Source: an uncultured bacterium (GTDB lineage: Bacteria; Bacteroidota; Bacteroidia; Bacteroidales; Bacteroidaceae). From it: a stretch of 64,000 bases of DNA. The translations under genes were made by a program, and so were the position numbers. The stretch's first letter is position 1. Each line of letters opens with the position of its first letter. Positions 17,147 to 27,100 of the stretch are shown here, one piece after another. The DNA is taken from contig CAJMQU010000001.1 in assembly GCA_905215555.1 (NCBI GenBank), positions 62,001 to 126,000 on the forward strand. Direction: 5' to 3'. The notes below the pieces were generated by a model, which made no database searches, was not told the DNA's origin, and saw only the letters and a list, made by a program, of their open reading frames with translations.

Positions 17147-18079
17147 ATGCAAAATTCACTCAAAGATTTCTTTTACTTCTCCCGGGGAGAAAGGCGAGGT
17201 ATCCTGACGCTCATAGTAGTAATAGGAGGCGTCCTTCTCTCCGGGTATCTTATATCCGTGTGTCAGCAAAGAGGCAGTATCCGCCCGATGGATATGGCAG
17301 AGGAAGCGAGTGTCCGGCATGAATATGAAGAGTTCATGGCATCTCTGAAAAAAAAGGAGCAACCTCGGAAAAGACAATATGCATATAACGAACGGAAAAA
17401 AGAAAACACTCCCATAGTTCCGGCACCTTTCAATCCGAACACGGCAGACTCAATCGCATTCCGTCATTTAGGTCTGCCTGCCTGGATGACTAAAAACATT
17501 CTGCGCTATCGCTCCAAAGGAGGTAAGTTCCGGAAAGCGGAAGATTTCAAGAAAATATATGGCATGACGGAGGAGCAATACTCTGCTCTTTCACCTTATA
17601 TATACATTGCTCCGGAAGATACGGTACACAATACACCGCAGTTATACACCAGCCAACCTGAACCGATAGAAAATATAAAATATGCATCCGGCAGTGTGGT
17701 CGAATTGAATCTTGCCGACACCACCGAACTAAAGAAAATACCCGGCATCGGAAGCGGCATCGCCCGCCTGATTGTGGGATACAGGGAGCGTTTGGGCGGA
17801 TTTTATCGTATTGAACAATTGAAGGATATTCATCTCGACTATCGGCAGTTGCAAAAATGGTTCAGCGTACAGCCTGCAAACATCCGTCGCATCAATCTGA
17901 ATCGTGCCGGTGTGAACCGACTGCGCTCCCACCCCTATATCAACTTTTATCAAGCTAAAGCATTGGTAGAATATCGTAAAAGGAAAGGCCCGTTGACAAG
18001 CCTTAAACCTTTCTTTCTCTACGAGGAATTTACGGAAGCTGATTTAGAAAGAATCAATCAGTATGTTTGCTTTGAATAA
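17147..18079 (+). CDS. Helix-hairpin-helix (ComEA-like) membrane-anchored protein
   Basis: 310 residues. One N-terminal membrane helix (GILTLIVVIGGVLLSGYLI) anchors a low-complexity linker. Repeated helix-hairpin-helix units follow: FNPNTADSIAFRHLGLPAWM, ELNLADTTELKKIPGIGSGI and INLNRAGVNRLRSHPYI, each with following helices. HhH repeats bind DNA backbone in ComEA-type proteins; a role in DNA uptake is not shown here. The TAGGAG across the upstream stop serves as ribosome-binding site, so it is translated with the symporter. Confidence 0.8.
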   Translation: MQNSLKDFFYFSRGERRGILTLIVVIGGVLLSGYLISVCQQRGSIRPMDMAEEASVRHEYEEFMASLKKKEQPRKRQYAYNERKKENTPIVPAPFNPNTADSIAFRHLGLPAWMTKNILRYRSKGGKFRKAEDFKKIYGMTEEQYSALSPYIYIAPEDTVHNTPQLYTSQPEPIENIKYASGSVVELNLADTTELKKIPGIGSGIARLIVGYRERLGGFYRIEQLKDIHLDYRQLQKWFSVQPANIRRINLNRAGVNRLRSHPYINFYQAKALVEYRKRKGPLTSLKPFFLYEEFTEADLERINQYVCFE

Positions 18080-18285
18080 TGCCATTGAGCAAACAAACTT
18101 ATGCTCTACTATGAAACATCACTTGTTTCCTTTCTACACAGATTTGACACATTGCTTTTTATACATAACGAGAATGCGATATTTCCGTCCCAGTGCTGGG
18201 AAGGACGAAAAGAAACGAACCGAAATCTGGATTTCACTGACTAACAACGCAATACACAAATACATACAACTCTAATAAAAGAAAA

Positions 18286-18483
18286 ACAGATGGTTTGTCT
18301 CCCATATACAGATGGTTTGTCTTCTATCTATAGCTCCTTTGCGTCATATCTATAGTTCCTTCGCATCACATCTATAGTTCCTTCACGTTAGATATATAGT
18401 TCCTGCGCGTCACATCTATAGTTCCTGCGCGTTAGATATATAGTTTCTTGCCGGAACAAATATAGTTCTTTGCATAAGTATTG
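18286..18483. repeat. 22-bp-period tandem array, nine units
   Basis: Two units of type ACAGATGGTTTGTCT plus 7 bp are followed in phase by seven units beginning ATAG(T/C)TCCT or similar. Middle units alternate between endings GCGTCACATCT and GCGTTAGATAT, giving a 44-bp higher-order repeat. There are no variable spacers. Function unknown. Confidence 0.85.
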
Positions 18484-18760
18484 CATATGCTGCCTGTTTT
18501 ACGCATAAAACATACATTTATATTCTATAGATTATGCAGCAGGATTCTGTTTCGGGGATTTCAGAAAAAGCTTTTATCAGCAAAAAAGGTGTTCCGGTTA
18601 CTTTTTGTTCAAAATGGAGTATAGCATCAAACTTTTAGCATATGAGTGTATACCGTTCCATTAGGATTTGAATAAGTTTATTTATGACTTTATTAAACGC
18701 ATTCTGCCTCCTGAATAAATGCTTTCGAGCTACGCCCTAACTGGGTTAAAGACGCACTTG

Positions 18761-18799
18761 CTCCGTATCAAACTCACTCCAGGGTACCCTGATACGGAG
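18761..18799. repeat. Nested inverted repeats (hairpin plus internal palindrome)
   Basis: CTCCGTATCA (18761-18770) and TGATACGGAG (18790-18799) are perfect inverted arms. The 12-bp palindrome CAGGGTACCCTG (18780-18791) overlaps the start of the right arm, so the two structures cannot both form fully. No U tract follows. Confidence 0.7.
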
Positions 18800-18978
18800 A
18801 AGTTACGGCATAAGAAATCAGAATTCGGTCTTTCTTATTATATGGGTCCCGCAATTTCTGCGGAATATACCGGAGCAGTGAAGGAGACTTTATAATGCCA
18901 ATGATTGTAAGCCACACATTTTTCTCTATTAACTCACCCTTTTAAGAGAAATTTCATATGTTTTTAAGCCTCCAGATC

Positions 18979-18986
18979 TACATTTG
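18979..18986 (+). promoter_or_regulatory. -7 box for the GH92 gene
   Basis: TACATTTG, 20 bp upstream of the ATG at 19007. Confidence 0.5.
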
Positions 18987-19006
18987 CCGAAAACAATCGT
19001 ACACTT

Positions 19007-21286
19007 ATGAAAAATAACAATTATTTCTACATCTTCTGTTTACCGCTTTTGCTTATATATTCTTGTAAGCAGGTAAACTCCATATCTGAGAAAACTCCGG
19101 TTGATTACGTTAACCCATACATGGGAAACATCAGTCATTTGTTGGTACCAACGTATCCAACCATACAATTACCCAACAGTATGCTACGCGTATATCCTGA
19201 ACGTGCTGACTTCACTTCCGTCAAAATGAAAGGTCTACCTATCATGATGACTAGCCACAGAGGTAAATCAGCATTCAATTTAAGTGCAATACAAACCGAA
19301 ATAAATGACTCCCTCCCCCGAGTGATGTATTATGAATATGACAATGAGGTAATTAAACCTTATCTATATCAAACTTATCTCCTAAACGAAAAGATAGACG
19401 TCAACTTTGCTCCTTCACATCAGTCCGGCATATATCAACTAAGATTTGAAAGAAAAACACCACCTTATATATTATTAAACTCCAACAATGGTAAGTTAAC
19501 AATAAAAAATAACGTCATCTCTGGATTTCAGCAGCTAAAGAACTCCTCAACAAAAGTCTTCATCCACCTGGAGGTTCAAGAAAATCCGGAGATGACAGGA
19601 GCTATCATCAAAGGAAAAATAAATCATAAACAACAGACTGCAGAAGGTAGCAATGCAACAGTAGGAATGCTCTTTCCCAAAGAGACCAAGTACGTATCTA
19701 TCCGTTATGGGATATCTTTCATTAGTACAGAACAAGCAATGCAAAACCTGTACCGGGAAATCAAAGATTATGACCTTAATAAAATTGCCGAATACGGAAA
19801 ACAAACATGGAATGAAAAGTTAGGTAAAATAGAAGTGTCTGGTGCAAATGAAGAAACCAAAAATGTATTTTATACATCTCTTTATAGGACATACGAACGT
19901 ATGGTATGCATTTCGGAAGATAATAAATATTGGAGTGCTTTTGACAATTCTATACATAATGACAGTGGTGTACCATTTTATACAGATGACTGGATTTGGG
20001 ATACCTATCGTGCTTGCCATCCTTTACGAGTATTGATAGAGCCCAAGATGGAAACTGATATGATTCGTTCATTCATCCGCATGGCGGAGCAAATGGATAA
20101 CTTTTGGATGCCTACTTTCCCCGAAATAACAGGAGATAGCCGGAGAATGAACTCTAATCACGGAGTAGCAACGATTATTGACTCTTATGTAAAAGGCTTA
20201 AGAGACTTCAATCTGGAAAAAGCATATTATGCCTGCAAAAATGCAATTACAGAAAAGACATTGGCTCCCTGGTCAGCACAAAAAGCAGGTAAATTAGACT
20301 TATTCTATAAAGAAAATGGATACATTCCCGCATTACGCCCGGGAGAAAAAGAAACCGTTCCGGAAGTACATAGCTTCGAAAAAAGGCAGCCGGTGGCCGT
20401 TACTCTGGGAACTGTTTACGATGAATGGTGTCTCTCTCAGATTGCTTTTCGACTAAATAAAAAAGAAGATTACAAATACTTTAGACAACGGTCATTGTCT
20501 TATCATAAACTGTTCAATCCTCAAACTAAGTTTTTTCACCCTAAAGACGACAAAGGTGACTTCATCACTCCTTTTAATTACCAAACTTCCGGAGGATTAG
20601 GAGCACGCGAAGCATACGGAGAAAACAACGGCTGGGTATATAGATGGGATGTACCACACAACATCGCTGATTTAATCAACTTAATGGGAGGTAAAAAGGA
20701 GTTTGCGCGCGAATTAGACAGCACATTTTCTACTCCGATAGGCATGAGCAAATATGCTTTTTACGCACAACTGCCAGACCACACAGGGAATGTCGGCATG
20801 TATTCCATGGCAAACGAGCCCGGCCTTCATGTTCCATACCTATATAATTATGCAGGCCAGCCTTGGAAAACCCAGAAAAGCATACGAACTTTGATCGATC
20901 AATGGTTCCGCAATGACCTTATGGGAGTACCCGGCGACGAAGATGGTGGGGGGATGTCCGCTTTTGTCGTATTCTCTGCTCTCGGATTCTATCCTGTAAC
21001 TCCCGGATTACCGATGTATGTGATCGGAAGTCCTTTTTTTGAAAAGGCAATCATTCATCTAGGCAATGGAAAAACTTTTGAAGTCATCGCAATCAATAAC
21101 AGCAAAACCAACAAATACATTCAGTCGGCCCAATTAAACGGTGAAGCATGGAACAAAAGCTGGATCTCCCACGAAGATGTAGTGAAAGGTGGAATTCTAG
21201 AATTGACAATGGGCAATAAACCCAATCGAGACTGGGCATCTGCGGCTGAAAGCATCCCACCATCCTTCGAAATGCAACATCCATAA
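19007..21286 (+). CDS. GH92 alpha-mannosidase lipoprotein
   Basis: 759 residues, with a lipoprotein signal (LPLLLIYSC, Cys20). Typical GH92 landmarks are VDYVNPYMGN near the start, YTDDWIWDTYRACHPL, ENNGWVYRWDVPHN with the likely general-acid Glu near residue 540, NEPGLHVPYLYNYAGQPWKT, and GDEDGGGMSAF near 642 followed by VFSALGFYPVTPGLPMYVIG. GH92 enzymes are calcium-dependent exo-alpha-mannosidases. The GDEDGGGM motif differs from the more usual GNDDxGQM form, so it may be a divergent subfamily. It has its own promoter and a strong terminator, separate from the rest of the PUL. Confidence 0.9.
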   Translation: MKNNNYFYIFCLPLLLIYSCKQVNSISEKTPVDYVNPYMGNISHLLVPTYPTIQLPNSMLRVYPERADFTSVKMKGLPIMMTSHRGKSAFNLSAIQTEINDSLPRVMYYEYDNEVIKPYLYQTYLLNEKIDVNFAPSHQSGIYQLRFERKTPPYILLNSNNGKLTIKNNVISGFQQLKNSSTKVFIHLEVQENPEMTGAIIKGKINHKQQTAEGSNATVGMLFPKETKYVSIRYGISFISTEQAMQNLYREIKDYDLNKIAEYGKQTWNEKLGKIEVSGANEETKNVFYTSLYRTYERMVCISEDNKYWSAFDNSIHNDSGVPFYTDDWIWDTYRACHPLRVLIEPKMETDMIRSFIRMAEQMDNFWMPTFPEITGDSRRMNSNHGVATIIDSYVKGLRDFNLEKAYYACKNAITEKTLAPWSAQKAGKLDLFYKENGYIPALRPGEKETVPEVHSFEKRQPVAVTLGTVYDEWCLSQIAFRLNKKEDYKYFRQRSLSYHKLFNPQTKFFHPKDDKGDFITPFNYQTSGGLGAREAYGENNGWVYRWDVPHNIADLINLMGGKKEFARELDSTFSTPIGMSKYAFYAQLPDHTGNVGMYSMANEPGLHVPYLYNYAGQPWKTQKSIRTLIDQWFRNDLMGVPGDEDGGGMSAFVVFSALGFYPVTPGLPMYVIGSPFFEKAIIHLGNGKTFEVIAINNSKTNKYIQSAQLNGEAWNKSWISHEDVVKGGILELTMGNKPNRDWASAAESIPPSFEMQHP

Positions 21287-21320
21287 AATAGCATTTCAGA
21301 CTTTTCAATATCTCCGCCTT

Positions 21321-21358
21321 AAAAAGAGAGTGAAACCTTTCTCCACTCTCTTTTTTTT
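21321..21358 (+). terminator. Rho-independent terminator after the GH92 gene
   Basis: AAAAAGAGAGTG (21321-21332) pairs with CACTCTCTTTTT (21344-21355), and the right arm runs into an eight-T tract. This is the clearest intrinsic terminator in the window. Confidence 0.88.
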
Positions 21359-21360
21359 GC

Positions 21361-21368
21361 TATTTTTG
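21361..21368 (+). promoter_or_regulatory. -7 box for the PUL regulator
   Basis: TATTTTTG directly after the GH92 terminator, 26 bp before the GTG start of the regulator. Confidence 0.45.
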
Positions 21369-21394
21369 TTTCCGTTAATCATATTGATATTATC

Positions 21395-23944
21395 GTGAGA
21401 CTGACAATTATCTACATATTATCATTATTTATCCTCGTCTTCAATATAAAAGCAGAAGGACTTTATTTTCAATCTTATGAAGTAAATAAAGACTTGCGAA
21501 CCACTCTAAATCTCACTCCAGAAGAGCCCCTTTCATTGACAAAAGGTTTTTCTATGGATTTTGATTTAAAATTAAGGCGGGGAAAACATAACTTCGGTTA
21601 TATATTCCGTATGATAATCAATGATAATCAAAATTTAGATTTGGTCGTCCGCTCTTCTTCTCCTAGCCGTTCGTATTTTCTCATCGTCGGCAATGAAAAC
21701 AAGCTCACTTATTCTTGTGAGAACAAGAGGCAAGACGACCAAGAATGGACACATATAAATATCTGTTATATTAAAAGTAATGATGAACTCACCCTAAAAA
21801 TAGACGATACTGTACAGAAAACCAAACTGAACGGAGCTGTCTCCTCATTTACAAACGTAAAGCTTTTCTTCGGAGAAACTAAACATCACCTGTTTTCTAC
21901 AACAGATGTTGCCCCTATGACATTAAGAAACATTGAATTGAAGCAAACCAAAGGAAAGCATTTCTTATGGGAACTTTGCAAACACCGCAAAAATGAAGTT
22001 CTAGACAAGAATTATAACTCTAAAGCGACTGTAACACATCCTGTCTGGTTAATCGACCAGAAAGCTCATTGGAAAAAATGTGCCGTAGTCTCATCAGCTC
22101 AACGACATTTTTGGGCTTTTAATGAAAAGGACTCTAAAATATACATTGCCGGTCCTCAATATCTATACACTTACGATCTTGATTTAAATCAGTTTTCCGA
22201 TACGATTGTATTCCAAAACGGTTCTTGCTACTATAGTGATGCAGCCCGGCTATTATTTGATTCAGGAGAAAATAAATTGCTATCTTACGAGATAGATTCT
22301 ACCCATATAGAATCTTTTGATTTCGTTCTGAACAGATGGGAGGCTGACCACAACACCTCCTCATCTCCCCGTTTCTGGCATCACAACCATTTTATTTCTT
22401 CACAAGACAGTTCATTGTATTGTTTTGGAGGATACGGATATCATCTGTACAAAAGTACTTTAAAAAAGTATTCCTTTAAAACCAGACAATGGCAAGAAAA
22501 AGATTTAAGCTCATATATAGCTCCAAGATATCTTGCTGCATTAGGACAATCTTCCGGCAAGATATATATCTTCGGAGGATATGGCAGCCAAACCGGAGAA
22601 CAACAAGTATCGCCACGTTATTTCTATGATTTATATGAATTGAATCCTCAAAATTATGTGATAAAGAAACTATGGGAATACGATAATTCAGAGAATAGTT
22701 TTGTGCAAGGCAATTCAATGGTCATCAATTCTGAAGAAAAATGTTTTTATACCCTCTGTTATCCCAGTGAGAAATATCACTCATACATCTATCTGAATAA
22801 ATTCTCTTTAGAGAAACCTATTAGAACAGTCTTAGCTGATTCTATCCCTTTCCTATTCAATGACACAGAGTCGATGTGTGACCTCTATTTTGATAATAAA
22901 CAGAATAAACTCATTGCCTTAGTCCAAATATTGAATATGCAAAACAAATACGAGATAAGTATTTATACTTTAAACTTTCCTCCTATAGTACATTCTGAGG
23001 TATATCAGCTTCAAACATCATCTTCTTATTACAATACCATTTATGTTATCGGCCTCTTCTTTTTTGCCATCACATTATCGGTCTTCTTTTATCTATACTC
23101 CAAAAGGTCCTGTTCTCAGAAGCAAAAAGCCGCTTGTTCTATTTCAGAACAGGTTGTTTCGAACATAGAAGAAACTAATACAACAATAGGCATACCTCAT
23201 GTCTTGAAAGAAAGAAAATCATCTATTACATTTCTTGGAGGATTTCAGGTCATTGGCATCAATGGAGATGATATTACAGGTGCATTTACTCCTACCCTGA
23301 AAAATCTACTGGTACTAATTCTGCTCAATACAATAATCAGAAAGAAAGGGATCTCCTCTGAGATGTTAATTGAACGTTTTTGGTATGACAAGAATGAATC
23401 AAGCGCCCGCAACAACTTAAGTGTAAATATCAAGCGGTTACGTTCCTTATTAGAACAAGTTGGCCTTATCCAAGTAATCCATTCAAACGGATATTGGACG
23501 ATCGAGTTATCCGATTCTGTCACATGCGATTATAAAAACGTAAGCCAGTCACTAGCATCAATCCAAGAAAACCCAAATTCTTTCTCTGAAAACAAGATTA
23601 ACCTAATACTTGGCCAACTGGCATCCGGCACCTTATTACCTAGCATACAAAATGAATGGATTGATGAATACAAATCCAATTATACTAATCAAGCAATTGA
23701 ATCCTTAAGATTACTATTAGGTATAGCAACAATTTCCAATGAAGTTAAATGCAAAATATGCAATACCATTTTAATGCTTGACTCATTGGACGAAGACGCC
23801 CTTATAGAAAAATGCAGAACACTCTATATTCTGGGAAGAAAGGGACAAGCCAAAAGCACCTACGATACTTATTGCAAAAACTATTTAGCACTGTTAAATA
23901 CAGAATTCAAGACTTCATTTTCTGATATTATCCAAAAGAAATAG
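21395..23944 (+). CDS. Membrane-spanning Kelch/winged-helix/BTAD regulator of the PUL
   Basis: 849 residues from a GTG start (21395), with a signal-like N-terminus. Residues about 45-190 look like a LamG/concanavalin-type beta domain (FSMDFDLKLRRGKHNFGYIF). Residues about 230-540 carry Kelch-type blades (LYCFGGYGYHLYKSTLKKYS, GKIYIFGGYGSQTGEQ). A single membrane helix spans about 548-568 (YVIGLFFFAITLSVFFYLYS). The cytoplasmic part starts near 609 with an OmpR-like winged helix (ARNNLSVNIKRLRSLLEQVG), then a BTAD/SARP-like helical domain to the end. The layout implies a one-component sensor that detects glycan in the periplasm and binds DNA inside. It precedes the SusC gene and probably controls it. 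Confidence 0.75.
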   Translation: MRLTIIYILSLFILVFNIKAEGLYFQSYEVNKDLRTTLNLTPEEPLSLTKGFSMDFDLKLRRGKHNFGYIFRMIINDNQNLDLVVRSSSPSRSYFLIVGNENKLTYSCENKRQDDQEWTHINICYIKSNDELTLKIDDTVQKTKLNGAVSSFTNVKLFFGETKHHLFSTTDVAPMTLRNIELKQTKGKHFLWELCKHRKNEVLDKNYNSKATVTHPVWLIDQKAHWKKCAVVSSAQRHFWAFNEKDSKIYIAGPQYLYTYDLDLNQFSDTIVFQNGSCYYSDAARLLFDSGENKLLSYEIDSTHIESFDFVLNRWEADHNTSSSPRFWHHNHFISSQDSSLYCFGGYGYHLYKSTLKKYSFKTRQWQEKDLSSYIAPRYLAALGQSSGKIYIFGGYGSQTGEQQVSPRYFYDLYELNPQNYVIKKLWEYDNSENSFVQGNSMVINSEEKCFYTLCYPSEKYHSYIYLNKFSLEKPIRTVLADSIPFLFNDTESMCDLYFDNKQNKLIALVQILNMQNKYEISIYTLNFPPIVHSEVYQLQTSSSYYNTIYVIGLFFFAITLSVFFYLYSKRSCSQKQKAACSISEQVVSNIEETNTTIGIPHVLKERKSSITFLGGFQVIGINGDDITGAFTPTLKNLLVLILLNTIIRKKGISSEMLIERFWYDKNESSARNNLSVNIKRLRSLLEQVGLIQVIHSNGYWTIELSDSVTCDYKNVSQSLASIQENPNSFSENKINLILGQLASGTLLPSIQNEWIDEYKSNYTNQAIESLRLLLGIATISNEVKCKICNTILMLDSLDEDALIEKCRTLYILGRKGQAKSTYDTYCKNYLALLNTEFKTSFSDIIQKK

Positions 23945-24006
23945 CCACAATACCTATTACAATAAGCCACTCGCCCGTAACCTATATTACATTTACATAA
24001 CATTTC

Positions 24007-24060
24007 CCATTAAAATGATTTTAATGGCTTATTTTCATCGTTTTTTAAGATGATTTTAAG
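24007..24060 (+). promoter_or_regulatory. Candidate operator upstream of the PUL SusC gene
   Basis: A perfect inverted repeat, CCATTAAAAT and ATTTTAATGG around one central G, covers 24007-24027. ATGATTTTAA occurs inside it (24015-24024) and again at 24050-24059, a 35-bp spacing. It lies 68-121 bp upstream of the SusC start and just after the regulator gene, a natural site for that regulator. No TAnnTTTG box was found here, consistent with activator dependence. Confidence 0.45.
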
Positions 24061-24127
24061 CTATCATATTGATATTTGTCCTGTCAATCAGACAACAATT
24101 AAGTTATCAAATTTAAACTATCATTTT

Positions 24128-27100
24128 ATGAAAAAACACCTAATCATCCTGACAACCTATCTCTGTGCTTGCCTCAGTTTGTTTGCACAGCAGCGTATGC
24201 TAAAAGGGAAAGTTACCGATCAGGCTGACAATTCGCCAATTCCCGCAGTCACCGTCATCACATTTGATAAAAATGGGACAAGACAGGGAGTTTTAACTGA
24301 CATGGAGGGAAACTACTCAATCCAAATTCCAGAAGGAGCTACTACCTTAAAGTTCTCTTTCATCGGAATGAAAGAAGTTACAGAAAAGATTGGTAACCGT
24401 ACAATCATCAATGTGACAATGGAAGAAGATGCTATCACAACAGATGAAGTGGTCGTTACAGCTCTTGGGATTAAACGCGAAGCCAAAGCTTTAAGTTACT
24501 CCACACAAGGAGTTAATATGGACGGAATAAATGATGCTAAAAGCTCAAACATTGTCTCATCTCTTTCCGGAAAAATCGCAGGTGTACAAATCACTCCTCC
24601 AGGTATGAACAATGGTTCTGCACGCATTGTTATCCGAGGGAATAATTCTGTTACTGGCAATAACCAACCGCTATTCGTCGTAGATGGTATGCCAATCGAT
24701 AATTCGGATGGTGAAAACGGTAATTTGGACTATGGAAACGGAGCAGCAGATATCAATCCTGACGATATTGAAAATATCGAGGTTTTAAAAGGTGCCAATG
24801 CATCTGCATTATATGGCTCAAGGGCAGCTAATGGAGTAATACTCATTACGACCAAAAAAGGAGGTGAAAAATTCAAGGTAAATATCAATTCCAACTGCAT
24901 GTTCCAGACTTTAACGGAGTTTCCGGAATATCAGAATACTTATGGAGTAGGTACCAGCTTCTACATCGATAATAAGAATAATCCTCCCCTATCTAAAACA
25001 AATTATAGAAGCTGGGGAAGTCCAATGATGGGACAACCTGTTATTGGTTTGGATGGCAAATTGAAAGCATACCTCCCGGAACCTGATAACGTAAAAGACT
25101 TCTATCAGACAGCAACAATGTGGACCAATTCCATCTCTGTAGAAGGTGGAAACAAAAAAAATCAATATCGTATATCCTATACCAACAACCATTCAAATAG
25201 TGTTGTTGAAAATTTCAACATTGATAATAAATCAACATTCAACCTAAGACTCAACAATCAGTTCACAAGCTGGTTAAGTTTAGACTCTAAACTTACATAT
25301 ATAGACGATAGAGTGACTAACAGACAATATTCTAAAAGTGATAACAAAAATCCAATGAATTCATATGTGCACATGGCACGAAGTACATCTCTGTCCGAAC
25401 TTTATACATGGAAAGATGTGAATGGAGATGAAATCGGTACGCACCGTAACTTCAGCAATCCATATTGGATTATCAATGAGAATAAGAATAAAGATACAAA
25501 GAAACGTATTATCGGATCGTTTATACTGAAAATAGATTTCAGCAAAGAACTGTCTCTGCAAGCCAAAGCAGGTATTGATACCTATAATTGGAATGGATAT
25601 ACCTTTAATAATAAAGGAAGTATGAATGATGCAGACGGGCAGATGCAAACATTCCAACGTGAATTAGAAAATTATAATATCGAAGGATTACTAACTTACA
25701 ACAAGAGATTTAAAAAGTTCTCTGTGATGGCAAATGCTGGTATCATCATGTATAGTACCAGCCAGACTCGCTACACCCAAAGTATCAACTCTCTATTACA
25801 ACCTGGATTAATCAATATTTCAAATTCATCGGAATACCCAACAGACACACAAGAACTAAGTGAAAAGAAAATTAATTCTATTTTTGGAGCTGTATCTCTT
25901 GGTTTCAATGATTATCTATACCTGGATGTCACAGGACGCAATGACTGGTCCAGTACATTACCCGCCAAAAACAATTCATATTTTTATCCTTCCGTCGGGA
26001 GCAGTTTTATCTTTTCAGAAGCTTTTAAGATAGATAAGAATATCTTATCTTTTGGAAAAGTTCGCGGTTCATATGCCATTGTAGGGAGCGACACCAATCC
26101 TTATAGAGTATATGACAGTTATTCCTTCAATGGAATATTTAATGACGCTACTCTAGCATCATTATCTACTACCATGAACAACCCGGACCTTAAACCAGAA
26201 AAAACATATTCATGGGAAATAGGAGCTGATATACGATTCTTCAAGAACCGGCTAGGCATTGACTTTACTTATTACAACACCACTACTAAAAATCAAATAA
26301 TCAATGCACAGCTCCCCACTTCATCTGGTTACCAAAAACGTTATTATAATGCTGGAGAAATTCAGAATAAAGGTGTTGAATTAATGGTATACGGGACTCC
26401 TATTAAAAACAAAAACTTCTCATGGGAAGTTAACTTGAATTGGGCAAAAAACACCTCTAAAGTAATAAGCCTGATTGAAGGTGTAGATCGTTTTCAGATA
26501 GGTAATTACTCCAGCTATATTTACGTTTATGCAGAAGTAGGTAAGCCATATGGGTATATGCGAGGACTTGGAGTTAAGCGTCATGAGAGCGGTAAAATGA
26601 TTATGGAAGACGGGGGTGGATTACTTATGAAAGATCCGGATAAAGAATTTGGAACTTCCACACCTGATTGGGTTGGTGGTATTACTAATACATTCCGTTA
26701 CAAAAATTTCGATTTCAGTTTTCTTATAGACGTCAAAAAAGGAGGAATCATTTACTCAGCCTCTACAGGTAAAATGCTCACTAACGGTATGACAGCAGAA
26801 ACACTTTTCGGACGTGATGACTATTATATCCGTAAAGAGATCTGGGGAGAAAGTGATTCTGAACTTTCGGGAGGTGCTTGGTTTGATGCAGTCTACTCAG
26901 ATGGTACTCCTGCAAACAAGTTTATGAGTCCCCAAAGCTATGCCTATTGTAAGCCCAATTATGCAGAATTTACAATTTATGATGCTTCATACGTAAAACT
27001 CAGAGAGCTAACATTAGGATATACTTTTCCAAAACAATGGATGAGCAAAATTAAAATACAAAGACTCAGATTGGCATTCGTAGGACGAAATCTTTGGACT

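Larger units (their letters stand above)
18080..19006. other. 927-bp spacer without a credible gene
   Basis: No open frame here has protein-like composition. It holds a short CCCAG-TG-CTGGG inverted repeat (18190-18201) that may end the upstream operon, the 22-bp array (18286-18483), a TGCTGC/GCAGCA inverted pair near 18490-18540, the nested hairpin element at 18761-18799, and the GH92 promoter at 18979. It separates housekeeping genes from the PUL. Confidence 0.6.

Noticed and set aside
18286..18483. CRISPR array
   Set aside because: Units are directly adjacent with no unique spacers, and no cas genes are nearby; it is a plain tandem array.
24050..24127. N-terminal extension of the PUL SusC
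   Set aside because: It would bury the signal peptide and overlap the candidate operator; ATG 24128 is standard.
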